64,000 nt of DNA from Niabella sp. (GCF_030150205.1 NZ_JASLGT010000011.1:1-64000); one strand, 5' to 3'. Counted from the first letter of the stretch, positions 25,754 to 35,013 are shown. The notes: a model not told the origin generated them from the letters alone. A program made the numbers and translations.

Positions 25754-26962
25754 TCAGGGTGCCAGGTAAAGCGCGTAATAACGGCTTCTAAAATAGTGAT
25801 AGTATAAGAGCAGGATCAACAGCAAACAGGTACAACATATCCATACATATTTATTCGGGAAGGTAACACAGAGAAATATACACAAAAGTAATGTACGGAT
25901 ATACTCCAAAGGAAATACCCATCGTTTTTGTTCCAGCATGGCACCCGTGGCAATAACGCTAAGAACGATGAAGACGGCAGCAACAAACAGTTGCAGGGGC
26001 TGCAGGTAATAGGAAAACAAAATCGTAAAGAAGAGGATCGTTAATGTAAAAGCCGTTTGCAGGGAAATGGTTTTTAGTAACGGAACGGATGGTGGTGCTA
26101 CGGCCTTCCTTCGCTGAAATTTCCGTTCCAGTACCGGGCGGATCGATGCGTCTACCGTATCGGGCTTACTGAACAGCAATTTTATTTTATTAAGAAAACC
26201 AGGCGTTCTTTTTACAGCAATGCAAAGCTCCATAAAGAAATGAAAATGCTGCCATAGAAAGCTATGACTGTTGAGCGGTTGGGTTAATCCATAAACGGGT
26301 GTAATATCTTCCGCCTTAAAGGTACCAAACAGTTTATCCCATATGATCAGCACATCACCATAATTTTTATCCAGGTATTCGGGATTGCTGCTATGATGTA
26401 CCCGGTGATGGGAGGGCGTTACCAGTATATATTCCAGCCAGCCCAGTTTACCGATCATTTGAGTGTGCGTAAAAAACGGGTAGGCGCCATGGATCAGCAG
26501 CAGCAGGGTGATCATCTGCGGCGGAAACCCGATCAGCGGTAGCACGCTCCAAAAGAGACCCCGCAGTACCGATTGAAACACCGTAATCCGTGCTGATACG
26601 GTATAATTGAAATCTTCGCTTTGATGATGCACCACATGAGCACTCCAGAAAAGATTTACCACATGTCCGAACCGGTGATACCAGTACCATACCAGGTCGG
26701 TTGCCAGAAAAAGCAGAACCCAGGTAAGCAGTGTAGGCTTTATGTCCAGCAATGCATAATGTTTGTGGATCCAGGCAAACGCAAAGAAAAAAGAGCCGGA
26801 GGTCAGCAGGTCGCAAAGCCGTTCTGCAATACCAACATTCAAATTCGCAATGGACTCCTGCCAGTGAAAAACACGGCTGCCTTTTTTTAATGCGTGGCGA
26901 TATTCCAGCGCCATAAAGAGCAGGAATAACGGCACCGCAAGTGCAATAAAATTGAGCTGCAT
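25754..26962 (-). CDS. Sterol desaturase/fatty acid hydroxylase family membrane enzyme
   Basis: A 402-residue integral membrane di-iron oxygenase. The histidine motifs are HRFGH, HVVHH, and HHRVHH, embedded between hydrophobic helices (several in the first 170 residues, and about four more in the last 120). The overall layout recalls alkylglycerol monooxygenase (TMEM195)-like members. Likely hydroxylates or desaturates a lipid; the substrate is not deducible. It is 11 bases downstream of a small gene and shares a strong promoter at 27345-27376. Confidence 0.9.
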   Translation of the reverse strand: MQLNFIALAVPLFLLFMALEYRHALKKGSRVFHWQESIANLNVGIAERLCDLLTSGSFFFAFAWIHKHYALLDIKPTLLTWVLLFLATDLVWYWYHRFGHVVNLFWSAHVVHHQSEDFNYTVSARITVFQSVLRGLFWSVLPLIGFPPQMITLLLLIHGAYPFFTHTQMIGKLGWLEYILVTPSHHRVHHSSNPEYLDKNYGDVLIIWDKLFGTFKAEDITPVYGLTQPLNSHSFLWQHFHFFMELCIAVKRTPGFLNKIKLLFSKPDTVDASIRPVLERKFQRRKAVAPPSVPLLKTISLQTAFTLTILFFTILFSYYLQPLQLFVAAVFIVLSVIATGAMLEQKRWVFPLEYIRTLLLCIFLCVTFPNKYVWICCTCLLLILLLYYHYFRSRYYALYLAP

Positions 26963-26973
26963 CCGGTGAAAAT

Positions 26974-27249
26974 TTAGTTCCGGGCCAGCAGCGCCGGATC
27001 CTGGTTGGTAATGGAATAACGGTAGGGTTCATGAATATCCCGGGTGATACCGTTTACAAAACTGCTGATATCATGAAAGCTGATGCTGCCTTCAATATTC
27101 CATTCAATGCTTTGCTGATCAGCCGCAATGATCCCGGATGAGTGTCGTACACTGCGGGTATAAATTGCTTCTTTTAACAGCCGGACCAGTTGGACCAGGA
27201 TCATGTCCGCGGCTTTGGGAACATTGATCAGGATGGTGTATGCCGCCAT
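26974..27249 (-). CDS. Small protein of unknown function
   Basis: A 91-residue cytosolic protein (MAAYTILINVPKAADMILVQL...), mixed alpha/beta, no signal peptide, no motif I recognise. It is the first gene of a two-gene operon with the sterol-desaturase-like gene (11-bp gap) behind a consensus promoter, which supports it being real. Confidence 0.65.
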   Translation of the reverse strand: MAAYTILINVPKAADMILVQLVRLLKEAIYTRSVRHSSGIIAADQQSIEWNIEGSISFHDISSFVNGITRDIHEPYRYSITNQDPALLARN

Positions 27250-27326
27250 TTTTATGCTTTTAAGTGTTTATTAAATCGGCTCACCCTAACAGAACAAACA
27301 CTTCAGCAAACTGCGAATCTTTTTTA

Positions 27327-27376
27327 GTCTACTAAATTTATAGACAAATATAAGGACGCTTAAGCAATCGGACAAA
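27327..27376 (-). promoter_or_regulatory. Promoter of the two-gene lipid-enzyme operon, with inverted repeat
   Basis: On the minus strand TTTG (27373-27376), a 20-bp spacer and TATATTTG (27345-27352) match the consensus. Just downstream of the -7, an inverted repeat GTCTA (27327-27331)/TAGAC (27341-27345) with a 9-base gap covers the likely transcription start and could be an operator; that part is inference. Confidence 0.7.
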
Positions 27377-27516
27377 TCCTGCGGCACCCATGCCAAAATC
27401 TTTACGGTTTTTTAACCATTTTCGGCAGACGAGTCCTTATTTAATGTGTATTTTCCAGTTACGGCAAAGCAGCTTGCCGGCAAACCCAGGGAAGCGGCGA
27501 TTGTTATGCACAGCCC

Positions 27517-27547
27517 TTTGTTTCTTTACCAACACCGCTTACATTTG
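27517..27547 (+). promoter_or_regulatory. Promoter of tex
   Basis: TTTG at 27517-27520, a 19-bp spacer and TACATTTG at 27540-27547, ending 19 bases before the ATG at 27567. It falls inside the open frame that begins at 27390 and rules out that longer start. Confidence 0.8.
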
Positions 27548-27566
27548 CACCCCAACTAATTTAAAA

Positions 27567-29822
27567 ATGGATATAAAATACATACAGCAGATCGCAGCAG
27601 ACCTGAGCCTGCCGTTAAAGCAGGTAGGTAATGTGGAACAACTGCATGCGGAAGGGGCTACGATCCCTTTTATCAGTCGCTACCGGAAAGAGGCAACAGG
27701 AAATATGGACGAAGTACAGGTAGGAAATGTGATTGATAAGATCCGTTACTATGACGAATTGGAAAAACGGAAGGAAACGGTGATCAAAACGATTGAAGCC
27801 GCAGGAAAGCTGACCCCTGAATTAAAGACCCGGATCGATGTCTGCATCAATGCAACGGAACTGGAAGATATTTACCTGCCATACAAACCCAAGCGGAAAA
27901 CCAAGGCATCGGTTGCTATAGAAAAGGGACTGGAACCACTGGCAGACCTGTTATGGGCGCAAGGTAACGGACATGTAGCGGAAGCCGCAGCAAAATTCCT
28001 GAATGAACAGGTAGCAGATACCGCGGAGGCGCTTCAGGGAGCCCGGGATATTATAGCAGAACGCATTGCGGAGAGTGAGCAGGCCCGTACCCTGGTGCGA
28101 TCGATGTTTGAGGAAACATCCACCGTGTCGTCCCGCGTGCTCACAACAAAAAAAGAAGAAGCAGAAGCCCAGAAATACCGGGATTATTTTGACTTCAAAG
28201 AACCCTTGTCGAAATGCCCTTCGCACCGGATCCTGGCCATTCGCCGCGGTGAAAAAGAAGGGTTCCTGATTATGGATATTGCTATTGAAAAAGATTCGGC
28301 GATCGGTTCGCTGAAAAACGAATTTGTTACGTCGTCCGGCGAAGCCGGCGGGCAGGTAGCACTGGCGGTTGAAGATGCGTATGCCCGGCTGCTGAAACCG
28401 GCCATTGAAACGGAGTTCCGGATGAGCAGTAAAACCTCCGCTGATGAAGAAGCAATCAAAGTATTTGCAGAAAACCTGCGGCAATTATTACTGGCCTCGC
28501 CGCTGGGGCATAAGCGGGTACTGGCGATTGACCCGGGATTCAGAACGGGTTGCAAAGTGGTGTGCCTGGATGAAAGCGGCACGTTTCTTAAATATGAAAC
28601 GATCTTTCCGCATGCACCGCAAAATGATTGGTATGGTGCAACGGAGGCATTGAAGCGTTTGGTAAACAAATATGATATTGAGGCGATCGGTTATGGAAAT
28701 GGAACCGCCAGTAAGGAAACGGAAAAGCTTGCGCGAAGCATCGACTTCGGAAAACCGGTCTCGATCTTTATGGTAAATGAAAGCGGGGCTTCTATTTATT
28801 CGGCCAGCGAAGTGGCCCGGGAGGAATTTCCGGATGAAGATGTAACCGTGCGCGGAGCCATCAGCATCGGGCGCCGGTTGCTGGATCCGCTGAGCGAACT
28901 GGTGAAGATCGATGCCAAGAGCATCGGTGTGGGCCAGTACCAGCACGACGTGAATCAGAACCGGTTAAAAGATAGCCTGGACCAGGTGGTACAAAGCTGT
29001 GTGAACTATGTGGGCGTGGATGTAAATACAGCCAGTAAACATCTGCTGATGTATGTATCGGGCTTAACGGCTACCACGGCCCGTAATATTGTAGAATACC
29101 GGGTAAAGAACGGGGCGTTTAAAAGCCGCGAAGAACTGCTGAAGGTATCGATGCTGGGGCCGAAGGCATTTGAACAATGTGCCGGTTTTTTACGGATCCC
29201 CAATGCCTCCAATCCGCTGGACAATTCGGCAGTGCACCCGGAAAGCTATCCGGTGGTAGAGAATATGGCGGGGAACCTGAATTGCTCTGTTACGGAGCTG
29301 ATCACAAAGCCTGAATTAAGGAAAGGGATCAAAGCGCGTGATTTTGTGACAGAAACAGTAGGGCAGTACACCATTGAAGATATTTTAAAAGAGCTGGAAA
29401 AACCCGGCCGTGATCCGCGGGCAGCTATTGAAGAATTTAGTTTTGCGGAGGGATTGTCTGCCATCGAAGACCTGAAGCCAGGTATGAAAGTGCCGGGTAT
29501 TGTAACCAATATTACCAATTTCGGAGCCTTTGTGGATGTAGGGGTAAAGCAGGATGGCCTGGTACATGTGTCGCACCTTGCCAATAAATTTGTAAGCGAT
29601 CCCAATGAAGTGGTAAAGCTGAATCAGAAAGTGATGGTTACGGTACTGGAAGTAGATGCTGCACGGAAGCGGATCTCCCTGAGCATGAAAGACGCTGCAG
29701 GCAGCGAAGGCAAAACAAGACCTGCAGGAAACCAGCAGAAGCAACCGGCAAAAACGGCGTCTGCGGGAAAAAACAACTTCCAATCGAGCCTGGATGCCCT
29801 GCGGAAAAAATTTGCTGATTGA
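27567..29822 (+). CDS. tex: Tex-family RNA-binding transcription accessory protein
   Basis: A 751-residue Tex/YhgF-type protein, related to eukaryotic Spt6 and involved in transcription and RNA handling. Domains in order: helical Tex N-terminus (1-190), YqgF-like domain (about 320-450; VLAIDPGFRTGCKV), two helix-hairpin-helix units (about 490-560; VNTASKHLLMYVSGL), and a C-terminal S1 domain (about 640-710; PGIVTNITNFGAFVDVGVKQDGLVHVSHLA). The tail is Lys/Gln/Ala-rich. The start at 27567 is fixed by the promoter just upstream. Confidence 0.96.
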   Translation: MDIKYIQQIAADLSLPLKQVGNVEQLHAEGATIPFISRYRKEATGNMDEVQVGNVIDKIRYYDELEKRKETVIKTIEAAGKLTPELKTRIDVCINATELEDIYLPYKPKRKTKASVAIEKGLEPLADLLWAQGNGHVAEAAAKFLNEQVADTAEALQGARDIIAERIAESEQARTLVRSMFEETSTVSSRVLTTKKEEAEAQKYRDYFDFKEPLSKCPSHRILAIRRGEKEGFLIMDIAIEKDSAIGSLKNEFVTSSGEAGGQVALAVEDAYARLLKPAIETEFRMSSKTSADEEAIKVFAENLRQLLLASPLGHKRVLAIDPGFRTGCKVVCLDESGTFLKYETIFPHAPQNDWYGATEALKRLVNKYDIEAIGYGNGTASKETEKLARSIDFGKPVSIFMVNESGASIYSASEVAREEFPDEDVTVRGAISIGRRLLDPLSELVKIDAKSIGVGQYQHDVNQNRLKDSLDQVVQSCVNYVGVDVNTASKHLLMYVSGLTATTARNIVEYRVKNGAFKSREELLKVSMLGPKAFEQCAGFLRIPNASNPLDNSAVHPESYPVVENMAGNLNCSVTELITKPELRKGIKARDFVTETVGQYTIEDILKELEKPGRDPRAAIEEFSFAEGLSAIEDLKPGMKVPGIVTNITNFGAFVDVGVKQDGLVHVSHLANKFVSDPNEVVKLNQKVMVTVLEVDAARKRISLSMKDAAGSEGKTRPAGNQQKQPAKTASAGKNNFQSSLDALRKKFAD

Positions 29823-29857
29823 TGAAACGATGACCCGGTATACCGGTATAAAACAGG

Positions 29858-29899
29858 AAGCAGGTCGCGAAAATGAAGTGCATTTACGGCCTGCTTTTT
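29858..29899 (+). terminator. Rho-independent terminator after tex
   Basis: Stem AAGCAGGTC (29858-29866) with GGCCTGCTT (29888-29896), one G-U pair, a 21-base loop and a run of T's to 29899. Confidence 0.65.
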
Positions 29900-29930
29900 G
29901 ATTACATGTGAAAAATCTGTTTGAAAAAAA

Positions 29931-30821
29931 ATGAAAATCAACGGCGCGGCTTTATGGCAGACTGGAATGGTGTTATTACTCCTGTTTATTACCTGTAAAT
30001 CCGTTCATGCACAGGTACAGGAGCCCAAAGATGTTCCGGCAGACTGGTCGGAGGCGTTTCCTCCTTTTCAAATTGCCGGTAACCTGTATTATGTGGGCAC
30101 CCGTGATCTGGCCTGTTACCTGGTTACCACTCCCAAAGGAAATATCCTCATCAATACCGGACTGGCCGCATCATTGCCCCTGATTAAAAAGAGCATCGAA
30201 ACGCTGGGTTTCCGGTTTAACGATATCAAGATCCTGCTCACTTCGCAGGTGCATTACGATCATGTAGGAGCCATGGCTGCTATCAAACGGTTAACCGGTG
30301 CACGTATGATGGTCAATGCAAAAGATGCACCGGTGCTGGCAGACGGTGGCCGGTCGGATTATGAACTGGGCGTACATGGTGTACAGTTTGAACCGGTGAG
30401 GGCCGACCGGTTGTTGTACGACGGGGATACGATCACACTGGGAAGTGTCAGCCTGGTGATGCTACATCATCCGGGGCATACAAAGGGCTCCAGCAGTTTC
30501 CTGCTTACCGTAAACGACAATAAGCGGGCTTACCGGGTGTTGATTGCTAATTTACCCACGATCATTACTGACAGACGTTTCGACGCCATACCGGCCTATC
30601 CGGATATTGCACAGGATTATGCCTATACCCTCGAGTCGCTGAAAAAACAATCATTTGATCTTTGGGTTGCGGCGCATGGCAGCCAGTTTAATTTACCGGG
30701 AAAACATGCACCAGGGAGTTCACACGATCCAACCGTGTTTGCTGACCGGGAAGCATATGACCGCCTGGTTGCTGATTTGTACCGGGCATACCGCAAAAAA
30801 ATGGAGAAGGAGCATCAATAA
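29931..30821 (+). CDS. Subclass B3 metallo-beta-lactamase (GOB-like)
   Basis: Exported zinc hydrolase predicted to open beta-lactam rings. A signal peptide ends near VHAQ (about 28). The first zinc motif reads SQVHYDHVG, that is Gln in place of the first His of HxHxDH; the GOB enzymes of Elizabethkingia have the same Gln116. The other ligands are in HHPGHTKGSSS and AAHGSQFN. B3-type features include the conserved AFPPFQIAGNLYYVG start, INTG, and RVLIANLPTI at the position of residue 221. The protein is intact at 296 residues. It stands alone between tex and a leftward lipoprotein gene, with no mobile element adjacent, so it looks intrinsic to the chromosome. Resistance itself is not shown. 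Confidence 0.92.
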   Translation: MKINGAALWQTGMVLLLLFITCKSVHAQVQEPKDVPADWSEAFPPFQIAGNLYYVGTRDLACYLVTTPKGNILINTGLAASLPLIKKSIETLGFRFNDIKILLTSQVHYDHVGAMAAIKRLTGARMMVNAKDAPVLADGGRSDYELGVHGVQFEPVRADRLLYDGDTITLGSVSLVMLHHPGHTKGSSSFLLTVNDNKRAYRVLIANLPTIITDRRFDAIPAYPDIAQDYAYTLESLKKQSFDLWVAAHGSQFNLPGKHAPGSSHDPTVFADREAYDRLVADLYRAYRKKMEKEHQ

Positions 30822-30895
30822 ATATGTGCCATGATCCCTGGTGGATGTCACAAACTACTGTTCTTTTACTGTGCCTGGTTACAGGACACTACCCG

Positions 30896-31492
30896 CTAAA
30901 GCAGTTTTAAAAACAACGGGGCATTGTGATAGTTGGGCAACGTGATCAGACCGTATACGGTTTGTCCGGGTTGTATTTGCTTACTTGTTATATCAAAGTA
31001 GGCGAGTTCATTCCTGAAGTTTTTGTTGGCCGAGGCTGCAATGGCAATATTGGTTCCGGCCAGCACCGGTCCTACCACCAACCCGATAGGGATGCTTTCA
31101 TTGCTTGATGTTGTGGCTATGTTCAATCGCATTGGGGTAAGCAATAAGTATAAAAGATGCAGCCCGGCATTTTGTTTGATCTTTTTACCGGCCATTGCAG
31201 GATCCAGTAACTGGATTTCATTACCACCAGCGTAAATTTTGTAATTGGCATTGTACAGCAGGGTATTGTTAGTTGTGTTGGTAATCCGTACCGCAACCAC
31301 CTGCAGCTCTTTTTTGATTTCTTTGTTAACAAATTTCCGGTTTCTTGCGGTTTGTAATACATTTTCCTTGTATGCAAGGATCGAATCTTCCCGGCTTTGA
31401 ATGTATTGAAGTTTTTCGGGATGAATCGCTTTGTACCCTGAAGCACAGGAAAACAGCAGTGCAGACATCAAAAGCAGTATATATGTTTTCAT
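30896..31492 (-). CDS. Lipoprotein of unknown function
   Basis: A 198-residue protein with a lipoprotein signal (MKTYILLLMSALLFSC, Cys16). The mature part has an Arg/Lys/Glu helix (30-60), a beta-rich middle (VAVRITNTTNNTLLYNANYKIYAGG) resembling an Ig-like or transthyretin-like strand set, and a hydrophobic Gly/Ala stretch (IGLVVGPVLAGTNIAIAASA, about 138-157). No family recognised. Convergent with the beta-lactamase gene. Confidence 0.7.
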   Translation of the reverse strand: MKTYILLLMSALLFSCASGYKAIHPEKLQYIQSREDSILAYKENVLQTARNRKFVNKEIKKELQVVAVRITNTTNNTLLYNANYKIYAGGNEIQLLDPAMAGKKIKQNAGLHLLYLLLTPMRLNIATTSSNESIPIGLVVGPVLAGTNIAIAASANKNFRNELAYFDITSKQIQPGQTVYGLITLPNYHNAPLFLKLL

Positions 31493-31680
31493 AAACGTTA
31501 TTATTGGGCTGCAAAATAAAGGAATCGTAACCGGAATGCAAAATAAGCTTAAAGGCGATATTCACCCGGGATATCCACATCCCGGCGGGTATGATGTGGG
31601 GAAGCGTTTAACCCCCGGTAAACATTTTCCCTTTATTTTTGTAATTAAATACAACATAAAAATTTGTAAATAATAGTGTT

Positions 31681-31706
31681 ATGCCGAAATCGTTCGGCAT
31701 ATTTTT
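31681..31706 (+). promoter_or_regulatory. Terminator-like hairpin in the trxB leader
   Basis: A perfect 8-bp stem ATGCCGAA (31681-31688)/TTCGGCAT (31693-31700), ATCG loop, followed by ATTTTT. It lies 14 bases before the trxB ATG. A possible promoter (TTTG at 31638-31641, AAAATTTG at 31659-31666) lies upstream, and no plus-strand gene ends nearby, so the hairpin may act in the leader of trxB, for example as an attenuator. Its function is inference. Confidence 0.45.
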
Positions 31707-31719
31707 ATAAAGCATCGAT

Positions 31720-32670
31720 ATGATACAGGAAACAGCAACAGAACACGTAAAATGTTTAATAATAGGTTCAGGACCAGCTGGTTACACGGCGGCTATTTAT
31801 GCCTCCCGTGCCAATCTGAACCCGGTTTTATACCAGGGGATCCAGCCGGGCGGACAACTGACCATCACCACAGAAGTAGAAAACTATCCCGGATATCCCG
31901 ATGGGATACAGGGACCGGAGATGATGATCGATTTTGAAAAGCAGGCCAAAAGAATGGGCGCCGATATCCGTTTTGGAATTGCCACCAAGGTCGACTTTTC
32001 GAGCCAGCCGCATAAGGTATGGATCGATGAGGAAAAACTGATTGAAGCCGACGCGGTTATTATTTCCACCGGTGCCTCTGCAAAATGGCTGGGGCTGTCG
32101 AGCGAAGAACGCCTGAATGGCTTTGGTGTAAGTGCCTGTGCCGTTTGCGATGGTTTTTTCTTCAGAGGAAAAGAAGTGGCTATTGTAGGTGCCGGGGATA
32201 CGGCAGCGGAAGAAGCCCTGTACCTTTCCAAACTGTGTACCACGGTACATATGCTGGTACGGAAAGACGCTATGCGGGCATCAAAAGTAATGCAGGACCG
32301 CGTGTTGAACACGCCCAATATCAAACTCTATTTCAACACGGAAACGGAAGAAGTGCTGGGAGAAAAGACGGTGAATGGAGTTCGTATAAAAAATAACCAG
32401 ACCGGCGAAACGCAGGAAATTGCCGTAAATGGCTTTTTTGTAGCCATCGGTCACCAGCCCAATTCCGATATCTTCAAAGATTTTCTCGATATGGATGAAG
32501 CGGGGTATATTAAAACCATACCGGGCACTTCCAAAACCAATGTGGAAGGTGTTTTTGCCTCCGGCGATGTGCAGGATAAAATTTACCGGCAGGCTGTAAC
32601 CGCTGCAGGAAGCGGATGTATGGCCGCCCTGGATGCAGAGCGCTACCTGGGAGAGAAAGGCATTCACTAA
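31720..32670 (+). CDS. trxB: Thioredoxin-disulfide reductase
   Basis: FAD- and NADPH-dependent enzyme that keeps thioredoxin reduced. FAD motif IIGSGPAGYTAAIYAS (about 13-28), redox-active CAVC (C140, C143), NADPH site IVGAGDTAAEEALYL (about 152-166), and the C-terminal GVFASGDVQDKIYRQAVTAAGSGCMAALDAERYL. 316 residues, normal. No thioredoxin gene is adjacent. Confidence 0.97.
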   Translation: MIQETATEHVKCLIIGSGPAGYTAAIYASRANLNPVLYQGIQPGGQLTITTEVENYPGYPDGIQGPEMMIDFEKQAKRMGADIRFGIATKVDFSSQPHKVWIDEEKLIEADAVIISTGASAKWLGLSSEERLNGFGVSACAVCDGFFFRGKEVAIVGAGDTAAEEALYLSKLCTTVHMLVRKDAMRASKVMQDRVLNTPNIKLYFNTETEEVLGEKTVNGVRIKNNQTGETQEIAVNGFFVAIGHQPNSDIFKDFLDMDEAGYIKTIPGTSKTNVEGVFASGDVQDKIYRQAVTAAGSGCMAALDAERYLGEKGIH

Positions 32671-32720
32671 TCGCAGGATAGGTTTTGAAAAGAAGCTGAT
32701 TAAAAAAAGTCAATTCCGGG

Positions 32721-32763
32721 GCAGTCCGGTATCAAAGGGATGCCCGGCTATGCTCAGCATGAC
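32721..32763. repeat. Dispersed repeat copy 1
   Basis: A 43-bp segment ('...agtccggtatcaaaggg...tatgctcagcatgac') repeated at 32863-32905 with few differences. It contains the 'ctatgctcagcatgac' word of short interspersed repeats common in Bacteroidota gaps. A related word in opposite orientation (gagcggagcatagcgaagcc, about 32822) lies between the copies. Confidence 0.75.
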
Positions 32764-32862
32764 GGTAGCAGGATTGTTCTTCCATACCTGGTGTTATTCG
32801 TTATTATGCTTTCGTCACCTTGAGCGGAGCATAGCGAAGCCGAAAGGTCTCCCGGTCTTCGG

Positions 32863-32905
32863 ATAGTCCGGTATCACAGGGATGTTTGGCTATGCTCAGC
32901 ATGAC
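32863..32905. repeat. Dispersed repeat copy 2
   Basis: Second copy of the 43-bp segment at 32721-32763. The whole gap 32671-33018 between trxB and folB has no gene, only these repeats. Confidence 0.75.
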
Positions 32906-33018
32906 ACTGGTATAATTCTGTTCGTTATGTGGCGTATATGATAAGGAGCCTGATCCAAGTGGCAATGCCGCCGGGTATTGCATTCCTTTTGTAAACGTTC
33001 ATACTAAAAAAAGATTCA

Positions 33019-33381
33019 ATGGCACAACTCGTTACGATACACCTGGAACAGCTGCGCTTTTTTGCGGGCCACGGCTTGTATGCAGAGGAAAAAAAAACGG
33101 GCAATGCTTTTGAAATGAACCTGACCATTTCCTTTCCGAAAGAAGAGGGGATCATCCATTCACTGGACGAAACACTAAACTATGCCGAAATCTATCACCT
33201 GGTAAAAGCAGAAATGCAGCAACCGCGGGAACTGCTCGAGACCTTTCTTACAGAGCTGGCAGAAAAGCTAAAAGAACAGTTCCCCATTATTTCAGCGCTG
33301 CGCATGCGCTTATACAAGCTCACCGTTCCCATCGACGGATTTGCAGGAAAAGTAGGCGTGGAACTGGAGCGTCAGTTTTAG
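33019..33381 (+). CDS. folB: Dihydroneopterin aldolase
   Basis: Cleaves dihydroneopterin to hydroxymethyl-dihydropterin and glycolaldehyde in folate synthesis. Family pattern: FFAGHGLYAEEKKTGNAFEMNL (catalytic Glu in AEEKKTG), LDETLNYAEIYHLV, LLETFLTELAEKL and the closing LYKLTVPIDGFAGKVGVELER with the conserved Lys. 120 residues, normal length. Confidence 0.94.
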   Translation: MAQLVTIHLEQLRFFAGHGLYAEEKKTGNAFEMNLTISFPKEEGIIHSLDETLNYAEIYHLVKAEMQQPRELLETFLTELAEKLKEQFPIISALRMRLYKLTVPIDGFAGKVGVELERQF

Positions 33382-33546
33382 AAAAAGCAAATTTCTTAAT
33401 ATGCCTGCCCCCGACCATTGATCTGTATGGCTGAAACAGTGGGTAATAGAGGTTGTAATATCGGTGCTTTTAACACTACTTTCTGATTTACGGTTAAGGA
33501 TACTGTTCGTTTGTTTTTTATCTTGTGGCATCATACACTGTCATTT

Positions 33547-34266
33547 ATGAAAAGACAATGGTTTCCTGTGTTCATTTTTTTGCTATTACTGGCAACTGCC
33601 TGTGGTAAAAATGATACCAGGTTGCCGGAGCGCACCGAAAAGGAAACAGTTTCCTTATGGGCACAAACAGAGAAACCGTTGTTATTGCCGGCATATGCAG
33701 GCAAGGATGCTGCGCTTACCTCAACCGATTCTTCAATAGCAACGGCTGTATGGCAGGGTGACCGGGTTTTGGTAACGGCCCATGCGCCGGGCAATACGAC
33801 CATCACGTTACGGAGCGGGGAGCCGGGAAGACCGGTTCTGCATATCGCGGTTTTTTCCCGGTCTGTAGAAACAGCATATGGCTGGACGCATATTGAGAAC
33901 GAACAATGGAAAACAACGGTTGTGGTAAAGGCTGCACGTGCTGCTGACGCCCGGGTATTGCGCCGGCAGCTGCTGGATTCTTTAAATGATGCATCCGCCG
34001 GCAATGGATTTATTTTCCGGTCAAACGAGGCCGCCGAATATGCCCGGAACCAGCAACTCTATAAAGTAGGATATACGTTTAAAAACTGGACGCTCACACT
34101 TAACCATGAATGCCGGCAGGAACAGATTCCGCTGAACCCGGTTCAATACAACGTGATCGGGCTAACCCAGGATTTCACAAATGCGTATAAGACCCGATAT
34201 CCGGGTAAACATATTGTGCAGGTAACAGTTACCCGCTATTTTTCTGAAGTGCTGCCTCCCGGCTGA
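33547..34266 (+). CDS. Lipoprotein of unknown function with Ig-like segment
   Basis: Started at the ATG at 33547 (the frame opens with a TTG at 33511), the protein has 239 residues and a signal peptide with the lipobox LATAC. Residues about 30-110 look like a Big-2/pilus-assembly-like beta domain (SIATAVWQGDRVLVTAHAPGNTTITLRSG). The C-terminal half has mixed alpha/beta character and no known motif. Followed by the convergent cdd gene. Confidence 0.7.
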   Translation: MKRQWFPVFIFLLLLATACGKNDTRLPERTEKETVSLWAQTEKPLLLPAYAGKDAALTSTDSSIATAVWQGDRVLVTAHAPGNTTITLRSGEPGRPVLHIAVFSRSVETAYGWTHIENEQWKTTVVVKAARAADARVLRRQLLDSLNDASAGNGFIFRSNEAAEYARNQQLYKVGYTFKNWTLTLNHECRQEQIPLNPVQYNVIGLTQDFTNAYKTRYPGKHIVQVTVTRYFSEVLPPG

Positions 34267-34284
34267 TACATTGTTCGCCTTGTA

Positions 34285-34782
34285 TTAACCATTACTTCCC
34301 AGATCCTCATTGCTAAAGGCCAACGGCAGCAGATCCTTAATGGTATTAATGATATAAACCGGACCTTCCATACCCGATAACAGGAGGCGAATGGGGCTTC
34401 CGGTACGTTTTTCATATTCCGACAAAGCCTGGCGGCACATACCGCAGGGCGATATGGGCCGGTTGCTGCTTCCGTTCTGCGAGTGATAGGATACGGCAAG
34501 GGTAACGATAGGCTCATCGGCATATTGGGTACCCACTGTTGCCAGCAGTGCCCGTTCTGCACAAATACCCACGGGATAGGAGGCATTCTCCTGGTTGGAG
34601 CCTACCACTGTTTTACCATTGGCCAGTTTGGCCGCACAGGCTACATTGAACCGGGAGTAGGGCGCATAAGCCTTTTTAGTGGTTTTGCGTGCCAGTTGTA
34701 ACAGGGCCGCATCCTCCTCATTTAATGCAAGGCTGTCTTCAACCAGGGTATAAGAGAATTGAAATTTTTTTTCCTTCATCAT
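34285..34782 (-). CDS. cdd: Cytidine deaminase
   Basis: Zinc enzyme that deaminates cytidine and deoxycytidine to uridine forms for pyrimidine salvage. Motifs: APYSRFNVACAAKL, ENASYPVGICAERAL (zinc Cys and catalytic Glu) and SPCGMCRQALSEY (two zinc Cys). 165 residues, with about 25 extra N-terminal residues compared with the short tetrameric form. Starts at 34782 or the next ATG at 34779. Confidence 0.95.
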   Translation of the reverse strand: MMKEKKFQFSYTLVEDSLALNEEDAALLQLARKTTKKAYAPYSRFNVACAAKLANGKTVVGSNQENASYPVGICAERALLATVGTQYADEPIVTLAVSYHSQNGSSNRPISPCGMCRQALSEYEKRTGSPIRLLLSGMEGPVYIINTIKDLLPLAFSNEDLGSNG

Positions 34783-35013
34783 GTCGTGATCCCGGTGTTT
34801 ATTTTACAAAGGGTATTAAAGATAAGAAATATTTTTTATCCCTGCAGACGAGGGGAAATCACAAGTCAGTTTCAAATGGCCGCCTGAATAAATAGCTGGA
34901 CGGGATAGGCCTTCTGGAGGCAGCCACTCTGTTTCCATGAGTTCGATCGTGTGAATACAAATGGCGCCTGATTAAATGCGTGTCATATCATTACTGTTAT
35001 GTGCGCAAATGGC

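Noticed and set aside
27390..27566. 59-codon N-terminal extension of tex
   Set aside because: A full TTTG-N19-TACATTTG promoter lies inside it, and the Tex family begins at MDIKYIQQ.
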